Assembly (NCBI GenBank): GCA_938021675.1
Contig: CALIFY010000025.1
Location: forward strand, 124,001 to 188,000
Length of the DNA stretch: 64,000 bases
Direction: 5' to 3'
Source of the DNA: an uncultured Acidimicrobiales bacterium
GTDB taxonomy: Bacteria > Actinomycetota > Acidimicrobiia > Acidimicrobiales > SZUA-35
In this document: one piece after another, positions 42,925-52,823 of the stretch
Numbering within the stretch: position 1 is the stretch's first letter
How the letters are laid out: each line of letters begins with the position of its first letter
Notes under the pieces: model-generated
What the model saw: only the letters and a program-made list of their open reading frames with translations
The model's database searches: none
What the model was told of the DNA's origin: nothing
Position numbers and translations under genes: made by a program

Positions 42925-43731
42925 CTACTCGACTAGGGTCGCTCCCTGGCGATCGACGTCGAGCGGGAGCACCTGACCGGTTGCGGGAAGTGACGAGGCA
43001 ATCTGGTCGACCATCTCGTCGGCTGCGACCACTGCGATGCTCGGCCCGGACCCACTGAGCCAGGCCGCCGCAGCACCGGCCTCGATGGCGGCGTGAAAGG
43101 CAGCCGCCGCCGGTTCACACTCGGCCAACCGCTGCCGCTGGTGGAGCCGGTCGGCCGTCGCCTCGCCCAGCAGATCGAGCCGTTGTTCGTAGATGGCCGA
43201 GATCAGAAGTGCGGTTCGCCCGAGGTTGAACACGCAATCGGCCCGAGCGACCAGGCCCGGAAGGTATCCCCGGGACTCATCGGTCTCGGTAGCCAAATCG
43301 GGTACCCAGAACAGGAGCCTCCCTGGCAGCTCGGCCCCGATCCGATGGTTCTCTTCGCCAACGATTATGTGGAGCCCGCCGTAGACGCTCGGGGCGGCGT
43401 TATCACCATGCCCCTCGATCTTGGCAACAACCCGGTAGGCATGACGGCGGGCATCGTCGTCGACCATCCCCTGCTGCAGCGCGGCCAGCATCGAGCCGCC
43501 CGCTCGGGCAGCAGCCGAGAATCCAAGGCCGCGGCCCGGTTCCAACTCGAACTCAAACCAGATCGGGCCGGTACCACCGGCCTCTTCGTACGCAATCCGT
43601 GCGATGTGGTCCACATCGCACGGCGGCCCATCACCATCATCGGCCACCCAGACATACCGAGCGATGGCCAACCCAAGAACATCAAATCCAGGTCCGAGGT
43701 TGGCCGAAGATCCTGGGGCACGGACGCGCAT
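42925..43731 (-). CDS. thrB: Homoserine kinase (GHMP family)
   Basis: 268 residues, slightly short for ThrB. It begins with the typical VRAPGSSANLGPGFDVLGLA. The ATP loop reads GRGLGFSAAARAGG, with Phe where most ThrB have Ser. GDNAAPSVYGGLH and the C-terminal AAWLSGSGPSIAVV complete the GHMP signature. It phosphorylates homoserine using ATP on the way to threonine. No other threonine-pathway gene is adjacent. A related GHMP kinase with a different substrate is possible but less likely given the N-terminal match. Confidence 0.85.
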   Translation of the reverse strand: MRVRAPGSSANLGPGFDVLGLAIARYVWVADDGDGPPCDVDHIARIAYEEAGGTGPIWFEFELEPGRGLGFSAAARAGGSMLAALQQGMVDDDARRHAYRVVAKIEGHGDNAAPSVYGGLHIIVGEENHRIGAELPGRLLFWVPDLATETDESRGYLPGLVARADCVFNLGRTALLISAIYEQRLDLLGEATADRLHQRQRLAECEPAAAAFHAAIEAGAAAAWLSGSGPSIAVVAADEMVDQIASSLPATGQVLPLDVDRQGATLVE

Positions 43732-43783
43732 AGGCCGATCGTAGACGAGCTGGCTCCGCTCGGGCGGTTCCTATCGCCCTCGG

Positions 43784-45514
43784 TCAATCTTGCCTGTTGA
43801 GCCACCCGACCGCGTTCAACAAAAAGGCTTCGTTGAATTCTGTTTGATGCATACCAGTCTTTTTGGAACTGCCGGCAGGGACCGGATCGATGATCGGGGA
43901 ACCTGAATCGTCGCCACTTTCTGACTGCGACATCGCGGTGAACATCCGTGCTTCGGAGAAGACTAGTGCCCGGCCAGCGCCATACTCGATCTGAACCCCT
44001 TGCATATACCCTTCAAGCGAAACCGTTTCTTCGACGCCCGACCCGTACCCTTGTGCTCCGGAACCGAATGTCATTATCGGCGTGTATTCGGCGCCGGGAA
44101 GCGATTCAGCGAAGTCCATTGTCGATCCATAAAACGATGTGACCTGGTCAACCGGCCGGCTCCCCGCTGGGCCTTGGGTGAGAAACGAGTCGATCAAGGT
44201 CTCATCGGTTTGAGAAAATTCGTGATTCGGCTCACTTCCTACACCTTCGGGTTTGACTTCGAGGCCCAGTGCCAGCAGCAAGCTTCCGATCTGGTCCATC
44301 GGGTAGTGATCAGCGATCACAAGCAACGAGCCTCCCTCGTGCACCCACTGCACGATTCCCTCAGCCTCTTCCTCCTCGACGGCATCGCCCGACTCTCCAC
44401 CAGCAGGTCGAGCGTTGGCAAGTACCAGAACGTCGGGTTGCTGACCGGGCCTCAATTCAAGAAGCGGCACGGTGGAATCCTGAACTCGATACCCGTCGGC
44501 GAACAGCAGCGAGGCGAACCCCCAGTACCGTCCCGGTTCACTTTCGGAGCGGGGGGTGATCTGGTGAAAGTTGTTGTGCATCGTGTCCACCCAGACGGTT
44601 GGCCCCATACCAGCCTTGTAGCTCGGCTCGGTCAACGTCGGGTTGTAATCACAATCGGGACCGGCGGATCCATCGGTTATCGGCACGCAGGCCGGTAGTT
44701 CGGCCGGGAGTGGCCCCAGGTAGACACACCCTACAAGGTGGCGAACCTCGTAGGCGGCTGGGCCGACCTCGCCCGTCGGCTCGACGCATGGAGCGTCAGG
44801 CCCCAGGTCGTTTTCGGTCAAGCGTGTGATCGCCACATTCTTGAGGTTTGCCACCGTGGAGTCGGCGACGTTACCGTACCGACCAACGCTGAGGAAGGAT
44901 TCCCCACCATAGGTGAATTGAGCGCAGAGTCCGCCTCCGTTTTGATTGACGTAGTCATCCCCATATCTTTCGGCTATCACTATGAAGGCGGAGGCAGCCC
45001 CTCCGGCGTGACAGACATAGTCCCCCGCTGCCGGATCTTCCCCGGCAGCCAGGTTTCCGCCGTCTCCCAGCACCTCTCGATGCATGCACCCCACGGTGTT
45101 CTGAACTTCATACTCCCCGACCGCCATCGCATCTGTCCAAGAATTCGACGAGATCACACAGGGCCCACCTTCGGTGAGGTCTGCTTCGGTGATGCTAGTG
45201 ATCGCAACATTCTTTAGGTTGCCAACTCTGGAATCGGCCAGCTGCCCATAGCCGCCAATATAAGAGAACGACTCGCCCGCATAAGAGAACTGGGCGCAGA
45301 ATCCTCCACCATTTTCATCAAAAAAGGCTTCGACGTATTCCCCGTCCAAAACGATAAACGAAGAGGTTGACCCGCCTGCGTAGCACACACGATCACCATC
45401 ATTTGGCTCGGCAGCCTGGGCGATCGATGCTCCACCAACAACGGCGAGCGAGATCAGCAGAGAGGCACCGATCGCCCCTCGATACGCAGGTCGCTTCTTC
45501 TCGTGTGACGTCAC
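43784..45514 (-). CDS. Secreted protein with two N-terminal repeats and an amidotransferase-like tail domain
   Basis: 576 residues, GTG start with AAGGGGAT about 8 nt upstream. The signal peptide (AIGASLLISLAVVGGASIAQAA) ends near 35. Two homologous units of about 115 residues follow (near 43-150 and 165-275); each has CxAGG, ENGGGFCAQF/QNGGGLCAQF, GESF, ADSxVxNLKNVAIT and further Cys, suggesting disulfides. Residues 290-576 resemble DUF4350-type class I amidotransferase folds (VLVLANARPAGGES, WVHEGGSLLVIADHYPMDQIGSLLLALGLEV). I do not recognise the repeat. It stands alone between thrB and an rmlD-like gene. Confidence 0.7.
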   Translation of the reverse strand: MTSHEKKRPAYRGAIGASLLISLAVVGGASIAQAAEPNDGDRVCYAGGSTSSFIVLDGEYVEAFFDENGGGFCAQFSYAGESFSYIGGYGQLADSRVGNLKNVAITSITEADLTEGGPCVISSNSWTDAMAVGEYEVQNTVGCMHREVLGDGGNLAAGEDPAAGDYVCHAGGAASAFIVIAERYGDDYVNQNGGGLCAQFTYGGESFLSVGRYGNVADSTVANLKNVAITRLTENDLGPDAPCVEPTGEVGPAAYEVRHLVGCVYLGPLPAELPACVPITDGSAGPDCDYNPTLTEPSYKAGMGPTVWVDTMHNNFHQITPRSESEPGRYWGFASLLFADGYRVQDSTVPLLELRPGQQPDVLVLANARPAGGESGDAVEEEEAEGIVQWVHEGGSLLVIADHYPMDQIGSLLLALGLEVKPEGVGSEPNHEFSQTDETLIDSFLTQGPAGSRPVDQVTSFYGSTMDFAESLPGAEYTPIMTFGSGAQGYGSGVEETVSLEGYMQGVQIEYGAGRALVFSEARMFTAMSQSESGDDSGSPIIDPVPAGSSKKTGMHQTEFNEAFLLNAVGWLNRQD

Positions 45515-45670
45515 CGGTCAATCCCCTTGGGCAGCGGGCGTCGGGGTCTGTATAGCGACCGGAAACGCCTCGATTCGTTTGTGGCTTCATTCAATGACCG
45601 GCGAGGACCGAGTTTCACACTGAGGTGTAGCGCAAGTCACACCGGCGACGGCCGATACGACGAACAGCCC

Positions 45671-46579
45671 CTACCCCAGTGGTGCCAGCTCTCCAGTTGT
45701 GCGTTCGTGACGAAAAGCAGCCAACAGTTCGTCGAGATTCAGCAACGGCGTTCCCAACCGCTCGGCGGTGGCTACTGCGCTCACCGAGGTGTCGAATGGG
45801 ATCCGCTGGCCGGCGAATGCCTCGGCCGGCGCCGGACCGAATCGCAACAATGATGGGTCGAGGCCAAATGCGTTAACCGCGGCGGCTGCAAGTTCACGCC
45901 GCGTCGCTGAGGACGCGCCACAGCAGTGAAATATTCCGCGATGCCCTCCGGCAACGACCGCCCGCATCACCTCACCACACATGGCGCCCAGCGACGGCGA
46001 CGCGATCCCATTGATGTCGTCGCCCTCCCAAACCGTGAAGGGCTGCCCGCCCTCCAGCGCATCGACCAAGGAGGCCACGAAATACCCGAAGCCGGGGTCC
46101 TGTGCCCGCGGTGCGGCCGGGCGCGCCCAATGGGTTCCGTTCACCCCCATCACTCGGGCTACCGCGCCGCCTCGATCCAACGCGATGATCTCTGAGGCAG
46201 CCTTTAGAAACCCGTAGAGGTTGATGGGATTTGGCGGCGTGTCTTCGGTGGCGCCCGATTGAGTGCCATCAAAGACCCAGTCCGTCGAGACGAGACAAAA
46301 CGGAACGTCGGCCGTTGCCGCAGCGTCGGCGTAGTTGCGGGTAGCTTCGACATAGGAATTCCAGGCCGCCGGCCGGTCGGCGTGCATACGATCCCAGTCG
46401 TTCAAAATGGCGCAATGGATGACCGCGTCCGGCTCTGCGCTGGCGACATAGCTGGCAACAGCCTGACGGTCGGTCATATCGACTCGCTCACCGATGACCT
46501 CATCGTCGTGGCGATCGGTCAGAACCTTGCCAATGTTTGAACCGACGAACCCGGTGGCTCCGGTCAGAACTATGCGCAT
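45671..46579 (-). CDS. NAD(P)-dependent sugar-nucleotide reductase (RmlD-like SDR)
   Basis: 302 residues. N-terminal GATGFVGSNIG (7-17), DMTDRQAV and AEPDAVIHCA fit the RmlD branch, as do STDWVFDG and the YxxxK YGFLK. In dTDP-rhamnose synthesis RmlD reduces the 4-keto sugar, but no rmlA, rmlB or rmlC is nearby, so the true substrate could differ (for example an NDP-4-keto sugar or another ketone). It has a TetR gene 40 bp upstream on the same strand and may be cotranscribed with it. Confidence 0.8.
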   Translation of the reverse strand: MRIVLTGATGFVGSNIGKVLTDRHDDEVIGERVDMTDRQAVASYVASAEPDAVIHCAILNDWDRMHADRPAAWNSYVEATRNYADAAATADVPFCLVSTDWVFDGTQSGATEDTPPNPINLYGFLKAASEIIALDRGGAVARVMGVNGTHWARPAAPRAQDPGFGYFVASLVDALEGGQPFTVWEGDDINGIASPSLGAMCGEVMRAVVAGGHRGIFHCCGASSATRRELAAAAVNAFGLDPSLLRFGPAPAEAFAGQRIPFDTSVSAVATAERLGTPLLNLDELLAAFRHERTTGELAPLG

Positions 46580-46619
46580 CCGCTCTTTCTAGCAGTGCGA
46601 CCTGACCGCCACCGGTCTT

Positions 46620-47186
46620 TCAGTCGTCTTTTACCCCAAGCCCACGGACGACCCAATCGACGATAGCCACCACTTCAGCCTGTTCGATTGGTTTGCTCGA
46701 CCGGATCATGCGAGCGATGAATGGCCCCTCGACAACGTTGATGGCGGCGTCCACATCGATCGCCGGTATCTCGCCCCTCTCGATAGCGCGGGTGATGATG
46801 TCGCGCATCGGTTCGGCCCGCTGTTGAATCATGGTCTCTTCGATCGCTGCCAGCTCTGGATCGCAGGCCGCGGCCCCGATCAGGTCGAGAACCATCTCCC
46901 GGAGCCCGGGCCCGCTGATCATCTCCACGAACGTCATCGACACCTCAAGCACATCGGCCCGCAGGGATCCGTTGTCGGGGATCGGAAAATCGTGAAACAG
47001 TTCATCGATGGCATCGACCAACAGCTGGTTGCCCGAACTCCAATGGCGATACAGCGTGGTCTTGGCTACGCCAGATTCCCGGACGACGGCATCGATGGAA
47101 AAACCGGCCGTGCCGTGGGTGGCCACGATCGTCTGAGTGGCAGCGATCGCTTTTTTTCGGGCTTCGGCGCTGAGCGGGCGTGGCAT
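46620..47186 (-). CDS. TetR family transcriptional regulator
   Basis: 188 residues from the ATG at 47186 (MPRPLSAEARKKAIAATQTIV); an in-frame ATG at 47291 would place two operator-like palindromes in the coding region and has no ribosome site. The helix-turn-helix is FSIDAVVRESGVAKTTLYRHW, typical of TetR. The C-terminal ligand domain is helical with a long tail. It diverges from an MMPL transporter gene, which it probably represses together with itself through the palindromes at 47220-47259. Confidence 0.9.
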   Translation of the reverse strand: MPRPLSAEARKKAIAATQTIVATHGTAGFSIDAVVRESGVAKTTLYRHWSSGNQLLVDAIDELFHDFPIPDNGSLRADVLEVSMTFVEMISGPGLREMVLDLIGAAACDPELAAIEETMIQQRAEPMRDIITRAIERGEIPAIDVDAAINVVEGPFIARMIRSSKPIEQAEVVAIVDWVVRGLGVKDD

Positions 47187-47219
47187 GGCCGAATTCAGGG
47201 TAGCGAGTCGCCGCCCTCG

Positions 47220-47259
47220 GTTCTTCCAGAGAACGCCGCCCTTGGTTCTTCCAGAGAAC
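47220..47259. promoter_or_regulatory. Two copies of a 15-bp palindrome (candidate TetR operators)
   Basis: GTTCTTCCAGAGAAC occurs identically at 47220-47234 and 47245-47259, 25 bp centre to centre. Each copy is an inverted repeat, GTTCT-N5-AGAAC. They lie between the TetR start (34-73 bp upstream of it) and the transporter promoter, the expected place for auto-regulatory operators. Confidence 0.65.
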
Positions 47260-47284
47260 GAGGTGTGACGTTGACCTTCGGTCG

Positions 47285-47313
47285 TTGCCATAGCGAGGAA
47301 AATGGATTATAAC
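47285..47313 (+). promoter_or_regulatory. Candidate sigma-70 type promoter of the MMPL gene
   Basis: TTGCCA (47285-47290), a 17-bp spacer and TATAAC (47308-47313), about 80 bp before the MMPL ATG and just downstream of the TetR palindromes. The ribosome site AAGGA (47382-47386) is 7 nt from the ATG. Confidence 0.5.
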
Positions 47314-47393
47314 GCTACGGGCACGTATCGCTACGGCTAGTACGACGTCGCCTATCCGCTAGCTCAACATCGTCTACAAGTAAGGACAACCTC

Positions 47394-49772
47394 ATGTATC
47401 GGGCCCTCGGAATGTGGTGCTTCCAACAATGGAAGATTGTGGTGGCGGCGTGGATCGCCATCTTCATCGCCGTATTCGGCGCCTCGCTGACGGTTGGCGG
47501 CGGCTTCGACAGCTCGTTCGAGATCCCGGAATCGGAAAGCCGCGATGGCTTCGACGCACTCGATGAATACTTCGGTGGCCAAGGAAACGGCAATCCCGGG
47601 TCGATCGTATTCCGCACCGAGCGAGGCGTCGACGACCCCGAGGTCCAGGCCGCCATCACGGAGTTGCTCGACTACACCGCATCGCTCGACGGGGTACTTG
47701 TCGTCAGTCCCTACGGTGAGACAAGACAGCCGCAGATCGCGTTTACCGGCCCCCAAGCCGGGCTCATAGCGTTCGCCGACATCACGATCGATTTGGAGAT
47801 CGACGAGTTCGAGGCGGCGGCTTACGGAGAGCAGATTCGGGAACGTTCCGACGAAATTCTCGAGGAAGCCGGGCTTGCCGATGAGCTACAGGTCGAGATT
47901 GGCGGTGCGGTCCTCGGAGGATTCGAACCGCCGGAGACCGAACTCATCGGACTGGCCTTCGCCGTTGTCGTTCTCATTCTGGCCTTTGGATCGGTCTTGG
48001 CAATGGGATTGCCGATCGGAACTGCCGTGGCCGGCGTAGCCACCGGGATCGGACTGATCGGACTGTTGAGCAATGTGATCGCCATTCCCGACTTCGCCGT
48101 CCAAGTCGGCGCCATGATCGGCCTCGGTGTCGGCATCGACTATGCGTTATTCATTGTGACCCGCTACCGCAACGCCCTGTCCGACGGCCACGACAAACTC
48201 GATGCCATCGGGACCGCCATCGACACCGCCGGCCGATCGGTTATCTTCGCCGGTCTTACCGTCGTGCTGTCGCTGCTCGGCATGGTGCTCATCGGGTTGG
48301 CCTTCATCAGCGGACTAGGAATCGGCGCCGCCAGCACGGTGGCCATCACCATGATCGCTTCGGTAACGCTGCTTCCGGCGTTACTGGGCATGATCGGCGA
48401 CCGGGTGGAACTCACCCGAGTACGAGGACTGGTCGCCGCCGGGTTTGTCTCCCTCGGTCTGCTCTCGCTCGGTCTCGGGTCCTGGCAGCTGAGCGCCCTG
48501 GCGGTCATCGCAGCCGGTGTCGTCTTGGTGATCGGGATGTTCGCTCCTGCTCTCCAGCGGGTTGTACCACCCCGTCGGGAGAAACCGCTGCGGGAAACGG
48601 CCGCCTACCGGTGGAGTCGAATGATCCAGGCTCATCCCTGGATCGCCGCCCTGGCCGGAACGGCCATCCTGCTGTTGCTCGCATCCCCAATCCTCGGGCT
48701 CAGGCTTGGGTTCTCCGACGAAGGTAACTTCCCAGCCGAAACGACCACGAGGAAGGCATACGACCTGGTTGCCGAGGGATTCGGACCCGGTTTCAATGGC
48801 CAGCTGTTGATCACCGCCGAGCTCGAGTCAGCGGCCGGAATCGGCCAGCTGGAGATACTTCAGGAAGCGGTTGCCGGCACAGATGGTGTCGCCGCCGCAT
48901 CGCCGCCAATCCCCAACAATCCAGAAAACCCGGCGGCCGCCATCATCCAGGTCGTGCCGACAACCTCACCCCAGGACGCAGCGACCGAAGAACTCGTCAG
49001 GACGTTGCGAGACGACGTCATCCCCACGGTCGATGATGGACTTGAAGTGTCGGTAACCGGCGCCGTTCCGGCCAACATCGACTTCACCTCGTTCCTCGGG
49101 TCACGGATTCTAGTCTTCTTCGGCGTCGTGCTCGCCGTGAGCTTTCTGCTCCTCACCGCGGTGTTTCGATCGCTCGTCGTTCCACTGAAGGCCGTGATCA
49201 TGAACGTGCTGTCGATCGCATCGGCCTACGGCATCGTGGTGGCCATTTTTCAGTGGGGCTGGTTCGGTAGCGTCTTCGGCGTTGCCGGAGCCCCAATCGA
49301 GCCGTTCATTCCCATGATGTTGTTCGCCATCGTTTTTGGGTTGTCCATGGACTACGAAGTCTTTCTGTTGTCCCGGGTTAAAGAAGAGTATGTCCGCACC
49401 GGTGACCCTCAGGCATCGGTTGCCGATGGACTTGCCGCAACCGCCAGGGTCATCACCGCCGCTGCGGCCATCATGATCGTGGTCTTTGGCTCATTCATGT
49501 TCGAAGACAACCGCATCATCAAGCTGTTCGGGCTCGGTCTCGGCATGGCGGTGTTCCTGGACGCCAGCCTGGTTCGACTTCTGCTCGTACCGGCGACCAT
49601 GGAGCTACTTGGAGCCCGAAACTGGTGGCTACCGGACTGGCTCGACCGGATCATCCCCAACCTCAACATCGAGGGGACGGAACTGCCGAGCCCGTCGTCG
49701 GCGCAACACCGGTTGAGCGATGACCCAGAACCGGTTGTGGCCACGCCGGAACGAGAGCCGGCCCTCGACTGA
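47394..49772 (+). CDS. MMPL-family RND transporter
   Basis: 792 residues. About twelve membrane helices occur in two halves: helix 1 at about 14-34, a periplasmic domain, a block of helices from about 185 to 345, a second isolated helix near 420, another large periplasmic domain and a block from about 560 to 750. The MMPL signatures GVGIDYALFIVTRYRNAL and GLSMDYEVFLLSRVKEEYVRTGD carry the proton-relay Asp-Tyr pairs. MMPL proteins export lipids or hydrophobic compounds using proton motive force. It is divergently transcribed from a TetR regulator, suggesting drug or lipid-responsive control. Confidence 0.93.
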   Translation: MYRALGMWCFQQWKIVVAAWIAIFIAVFGASLTVGGGFDSSFEIPESESRDGFDALDEYFGGQGNGNPGSIVFRTERGVDDPEVQAAITELLDYTASLDGVLVVSPYGETRQPQIAFTGPQAGLIAFADITIDLEIDEFEAAAYGEQIRERSDEILEEAGLADELQVEIGGAVLGGFEPPETELIGLAFAVVVLILAFGSVLAMGLPIGTAVAGVATGIGLIGLLSNVIAIPDFAVQVGAMIGLGVGIDYALFIVTRYRNALSDGHDKLDAIGTAIDTAGRSVIFAGLTVVLSLLGMVLIGLAFISGLGIGAASTVAITMIASVTLLPALLGMIGDRVELTRVRGLVAAGFVSLGLLSLGLGSWQLSALAVIAAGVVLVIGMFAPALQRVVPPRREKPLRETAAYRWSRMIQAHPWIAALAGTAILLLLASPILGLRLGFSDEGNFPAETTTRKAYDLVAEGFGPGFNGQLLITAELESAAGIGQLEILQEAVAGTDGVAAASPPIPNNPENPAAAIIQVVPTTSPQDAATEELVRTLRDDVIPTVDDGLEVSVTGAVPANIDFTSFLGSRILVFFGVVLAVSFLLLTAVFRSLVVPLKAVIMNVLSIASAYGIVVAIFQWGWFGSVFGVAGAPIEPFIPMMLFAIVFGLSMDYEVFLLSRVKEEYVRTGDPQASVADGLAATARVITAAAAIMIVVFGSFMFEDNRIIKLFGLGLGMAVFLDASLVRLLLVPATMELLGARNWWLPDWLDRIIPNLNIEGTELPSPSSAQHRLSDDPEPVVATPEREPALD

Positions 49773-49903
49773 ACATGCGAAATCCCGGTGAGATGCGTCG
49801 AAATGGAGGCGCAGCTTCGTATGGTCGTGTAGTAACCGGGGCGTGCGATCGTTTCGGTGAGAGCGGGCTTCGCTATCGGTGGAGTCCTTGAAGGGAGATG
49901 GAC

Positions 49904-50263
49904 ATGGCAACCAAGGCCATTATCACCGGCGGCATTCTGATCATTCTCGGCATCGTGGTATCGATCGCATCAAGCTCGGAAAGCGTCACATCATGGATAC
50001 CGGCGTTCATCGGCGCCTTGTTCGTCGCCCTTGGCGTAGCCGCTCGGTTACAGCCCAACCTCAACCATCACATCATGCACGGGGCAGCTGCCCTTTCGCT
50101 GCTCGCCATCTTAGGTAGCCTCGGCTCCCTCATCGGCCGCGGCAGCACCGGCTGGGCGTTACTTTCGCAACTGGTCACCATCATCGTCGTCGGTGGATTC
50201 TTGTTCCAAGCCATCGGGTCGTTCAAAGAGGCACGCCGAGCGCGGCTCGCCCAAGCCAACTAG
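49904..50263 (+). CDS. Small four-helix membrane protein
   Basis: 119 residues from the second ATG (49904), since AAGGGAG (49891-49897) abuts the first ATG at 49898 but is 6 nt before the second. Four hydrophobic segments are visible: [56 protein letters not shown] and [20 protein letters not shown] basic C-terminus follows. No family is recognised. It lies between the MMPL gene and fumC. Confidence 0.7.
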   Translation: MATKAIITGGILIILGIVVSIASSSESVTSWIPAFIGALFVALGVAARLQPNLNHHIMHGAAALSLLAILGSLGSLIGRGSTGWALLSQLVTIIVVGGFLFQAIGSFKEARRARLAQAN

Positions 50264-50283
50264 ACAGACAAAAAGGATCGTTC

Positions 50284-51666
50284 ATGTCCACCCACCGGAT
50301 CGAAAAGGACACCCTCGGCGAGGTTGAGGTTCCAGACGAGAAGTACTGGGGCGCCCAGACACAGCGAAGCATCCAGAATTTCGAGATCGGTACGCAGACC
50401 ATGCCGATCGAGATCATCAGAGCGTTCGCCCACCTCAAGAAAGCGGCGGCGCTTGTCAATACTGAGCTCACCGACTTTCCGGCCGAGAAGTCGACAGCGA
50501 TAGCCTCTGCCTGCGACGAGATCCTCGGCGGCAAGCACGACGATCAGTTCCCACTCGTCGTGTGGCAAACCGGGTCCGGAACGCAAAGCAACATGAACGT
50601 CAATGAGGTCGTGGCCAACCGGGCCACCGAGTTGCTCGGTGGCGACTTTCGGGCCGAGAAGCTCGTAAGCGCCAACGACGACGTCAACAAGAGTCAGAGT
50701 TCGAACGACACCTTTCCGACCGCGATGCACATCGCGTCCTACGACAAGATCGTTTCTGAAATGTTGCCGAAGGTGCGACTCCTTCATGAGACGCTCGCCG
50801 CCAAATCTGTCGAGTTCGCTGACATTACCAAGACCGGCCGCACTCATCTCATGGACGCCACACCGGTCACCTTGGGCCAAGAGTTCAGCGGCTACGCCAT
50901 GCAACTCCAGCGAGGAATGGAATCGATCAACGACAGCCTCGTCCGGCTCCGAGAGTTGGCGCTCGGCGGCACCGCCGTCGGCACCGGGTTGAATACCCCG
51001 ACCGGATACGACGTCGCCGTCGCGGCCAAGATTGCCGAACTAACCGGGCATCCGTTCGTCACTGCCGAAAACAAGTTCGAGAGTCTTAGCGCTCACGACG
51101 CAATGGTGGAAATCAGCGGGGCGCTCAAGCGGATGGCGGTGAGCCTCATGCACATCGCAAACAACGTTCGGATGCTGGCCAGCGGTCCCCGTACGTCCAT
51201 CGGTGAGATCGTGCTTCCGGCGAACGAGCCGGGGAGCTCCATCATGCCTGGCAAGGTCAACCCAACCCAGTGTGAGGCGTTGACCATGGTTTGTGCTCAG
51301 GTCATCGGCAACGACACCGCCGTTGCGGTGTCCGGCACCCACGGTCACTATCAGCTCAACGTGTTCAAGCCGATCATGGCCTACAACGTACTTCTCAGCG
51401 CTCAGTTGCTCGGCGACGCCTGCCTGAGCTTCAACGACAACTGCGCCATCGGCATCGAGCCGAACCGGGCCCGCATCGATGAGCTTCTCGGAAAAAGCCT
51501 GATGCTCGTGACCGCACTGAACACGAAGATCGGCTACTACAAAGCGGCTGAGATCGCACAAGCAGCCCACGCCAACGGCACAACCCTTCGGCAAGAAGCC
51601 GTGGCGTTGGGTCACCTCAGCGCCGCGGAATTCGACGAAATCGTCGTTCCCGAACACATGGTGTAG
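50284..51666 (+). CDS. fumC: Fumarate hydratase class II
   Basis: 460 residues, normal length. It starts [30 protein letters not shown], with [14 protein letters not shown], the catalytic-site loop [16 protein letters not shown] and [12 protein letters not shown], all typical of the iron-independent FumC family. It interconverts fumarate and malate in the citric acid cycle. RBS AAAGGA precedes it. The gene is 20 bp after the small membrane-protein gene. A long opposite-strand open frame over its 3-prime half is non-coding. Confidence 0.96.
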   Translation: MSTHRIEKDTLGEVEVPDEKYWGAQTQRSIQNFEIGTQTMPIEIIRAFAHLKKAAALVNTELTDFPAEKSTAIASACDEILGGKHDDQFPLVVWQTGSGTQSNMNVNEVVANRATELLGGDFRAEKLVSANDDVNKSQSSNDTFPTAMHIASYDKIVSEMLPKVRLLHETLAAKSVEFADITKTGRTHLMDATPVTLGQEFSGYAMQLQRGMESINDSLVRLRELALGGTAVGTGLNTPTGYDVAVAAKIAELTGHPFVTAENKFESLSAHDAMVEISGALKRMAVSLMHIANNVRMLASGPRTSIGEIVLPANEPGSSIMPGKVNPTQCEALTMVCAQVIGNDTAVAVSGTHGHYQLNVFKPIMAYNVLLSAQLLGDACLSFNDNCAIGIEPNRARIDELLGKSLMLVTALNTKIGYYKAAEIAQAAHANGTTLRQEAVALGHLSAAEFDEIVVPEHMV

Positions 51667-51799
51667 AGCCAACCGTCCCACGCCTCGGTGGTTCGCGAGA
51701 CCCACGCCGCGACCAGCATCGACTCCCACCGATCGGCTCGGGTGAACCAGTCACCGAAGCAGTTCCTCTCCTGGTCGCAGTGTTGCAGGTGAACCTACT

Positions 51800-52018
51800 G
51801 TGGAACTCGTGGTGGAGCGTGGTGGAAACGTTGCACCGTTACTGGCAGGCCTCGGACTGCTGGTAGCGGTGCTACTTGGATCGTGGTGGACCGGAAACGC
51901 GGTGGCCGAAGGCCGGGTCGCGGTGATGCTTCTGCGCTTCACCTTGTCGGTGTTCGGTGGCTTGTACTACGTCATCATGCTTCGGATCGCCACCGGGCGA
52001 GGCCTGTTCCCCCGCTAG
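51800..52018 (+). CDS. Small membrane protein
   Basis: 72 residues, GTG start with AGGTGA about 7 nt upstream. Two hydrophobic segments (VAPLLAGLGLLVAVLLGSWW and RVAVMLLRFTLSVFGGLYYVIML). No family is recognised. It ends 3 bp before plsC, so the two are probably cotranscribed and translation may be coupled. Confidence 0.55.
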   Translation: MELVVERGGNVAPLLAGLGLLVAVLLGSWWTGNAVAEGRVAVMLLRFTLSVFGGLYYVIMLRIATGRGLFPR

Positions 52019-52021
52019 ATT

Positions 52022-52717
52022 ATGCTTGTGGGAGCAGAACTCCGAGAAACGGCGTTAGCTCGCGGCGACCGACGTTCATCGCTAGCGATATATCGAGTCG
52101 CTCGCGGCATCCTTCGACGAGCCATCAATCCTTGGCTCCGCCTTCGTTCAGAAAATACTGCGGTGCTCGATCTTCCCGGCCCAACGGTGCTGGCGCCAGT
52201 TCATCGCTCCAATCTCGATAGTGCCCTGGTCGCCGCCCTCAGCAACCGCCGGATCCGGGCGCTCGGCAAAGAGTCGCTATTCACAACGCCGGGGGTGTCC
52301 TACATTTGCGCTGCGCTCGGCGCGATCCCCGTTCGTCGAGGCCAAGCCGATCGCGATGCCCTGAAGGCGGCAAAGGCACTACTCGATGCCGGCGAGTCGA
52401 TGATCGTTTTTCCCGAAGGCTCACGTCAAGCTGGACCGGTGGTCGGCGAACTCTTCGACGGTGCCGCATGGCTGGCAGCCAGGACCGGGGCGCGGGTCAT
52501 CCCGATAGGGATCGCCGGCACCGAAGCGGCCATGCCCGAAGGCACTAAGTTCATCCACCGGTCGACGGTGGCCATCGTCCCTGGCGACCCGTTGTCGGCG
52601 CCTACCGGCGCTGACGGGGCCAGGGTCAGCCGTAGCCAACTACAGGCCTTCACCTCCGAACTACAGGCCGGCCTTCAGACAGCTCAAGACCGGGCCGAAC
52701 GCCTGGCCCGCGAATAG
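52022..52717 (+). CDS. 1-acyl-glycerol-3-phosphate acyltransferase family (PlsC-like)
   Basis: 231 residues. The HX4D motif is HRSNLD in APVHRSNLDSA, the second block is GAIPVRRG, and the third is FPEGSRQ, all in place. PlsC transfers an acyl chain to lysophosphatidic acid at the membrane. Actinobacteria have several paralogues acting on other acceptors, so the acceptor is open. It precedes an acyl-CoA synthetase gene on the same strand, fitting lipid metabolism. Confidence 0.85.
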   Translation: MLVGAELRETALARGDRRSSLAIYRVARGILRRAINPWLRLRSENTAVLDLPGPTVLAPVHRSNLDSALVAALSNRRIRALGKESLFTTPGVSYICAALGAIPVRRGQADRDALKAAKALLDAGESMIVFPEGSRQAGPVVGELFDGAAWLAARTGARVIPIGIAGTEAAMPEGTKFIHRSTVAIVPGDPLSAPTGADGARVSRSQLQAFTSELQAGLQTAQDRAERLARE

Positions 52718-52823
52718 ACCCGCCGGAGATCGCCACGGCCCGGGACCTGGGCGTCAATTACACGCCGGTGGGTCGGTGATCTAGTGTGATCCCATTCGCA
52801 GGTGAATCGAAAAGGACTCGTCT

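Noticed and set aside
51040-51729. 229-codon opposite-strand frame over fumC
   Set aside because: Low-complexity, no motif, entirely opposite to a strongly conserved gene.
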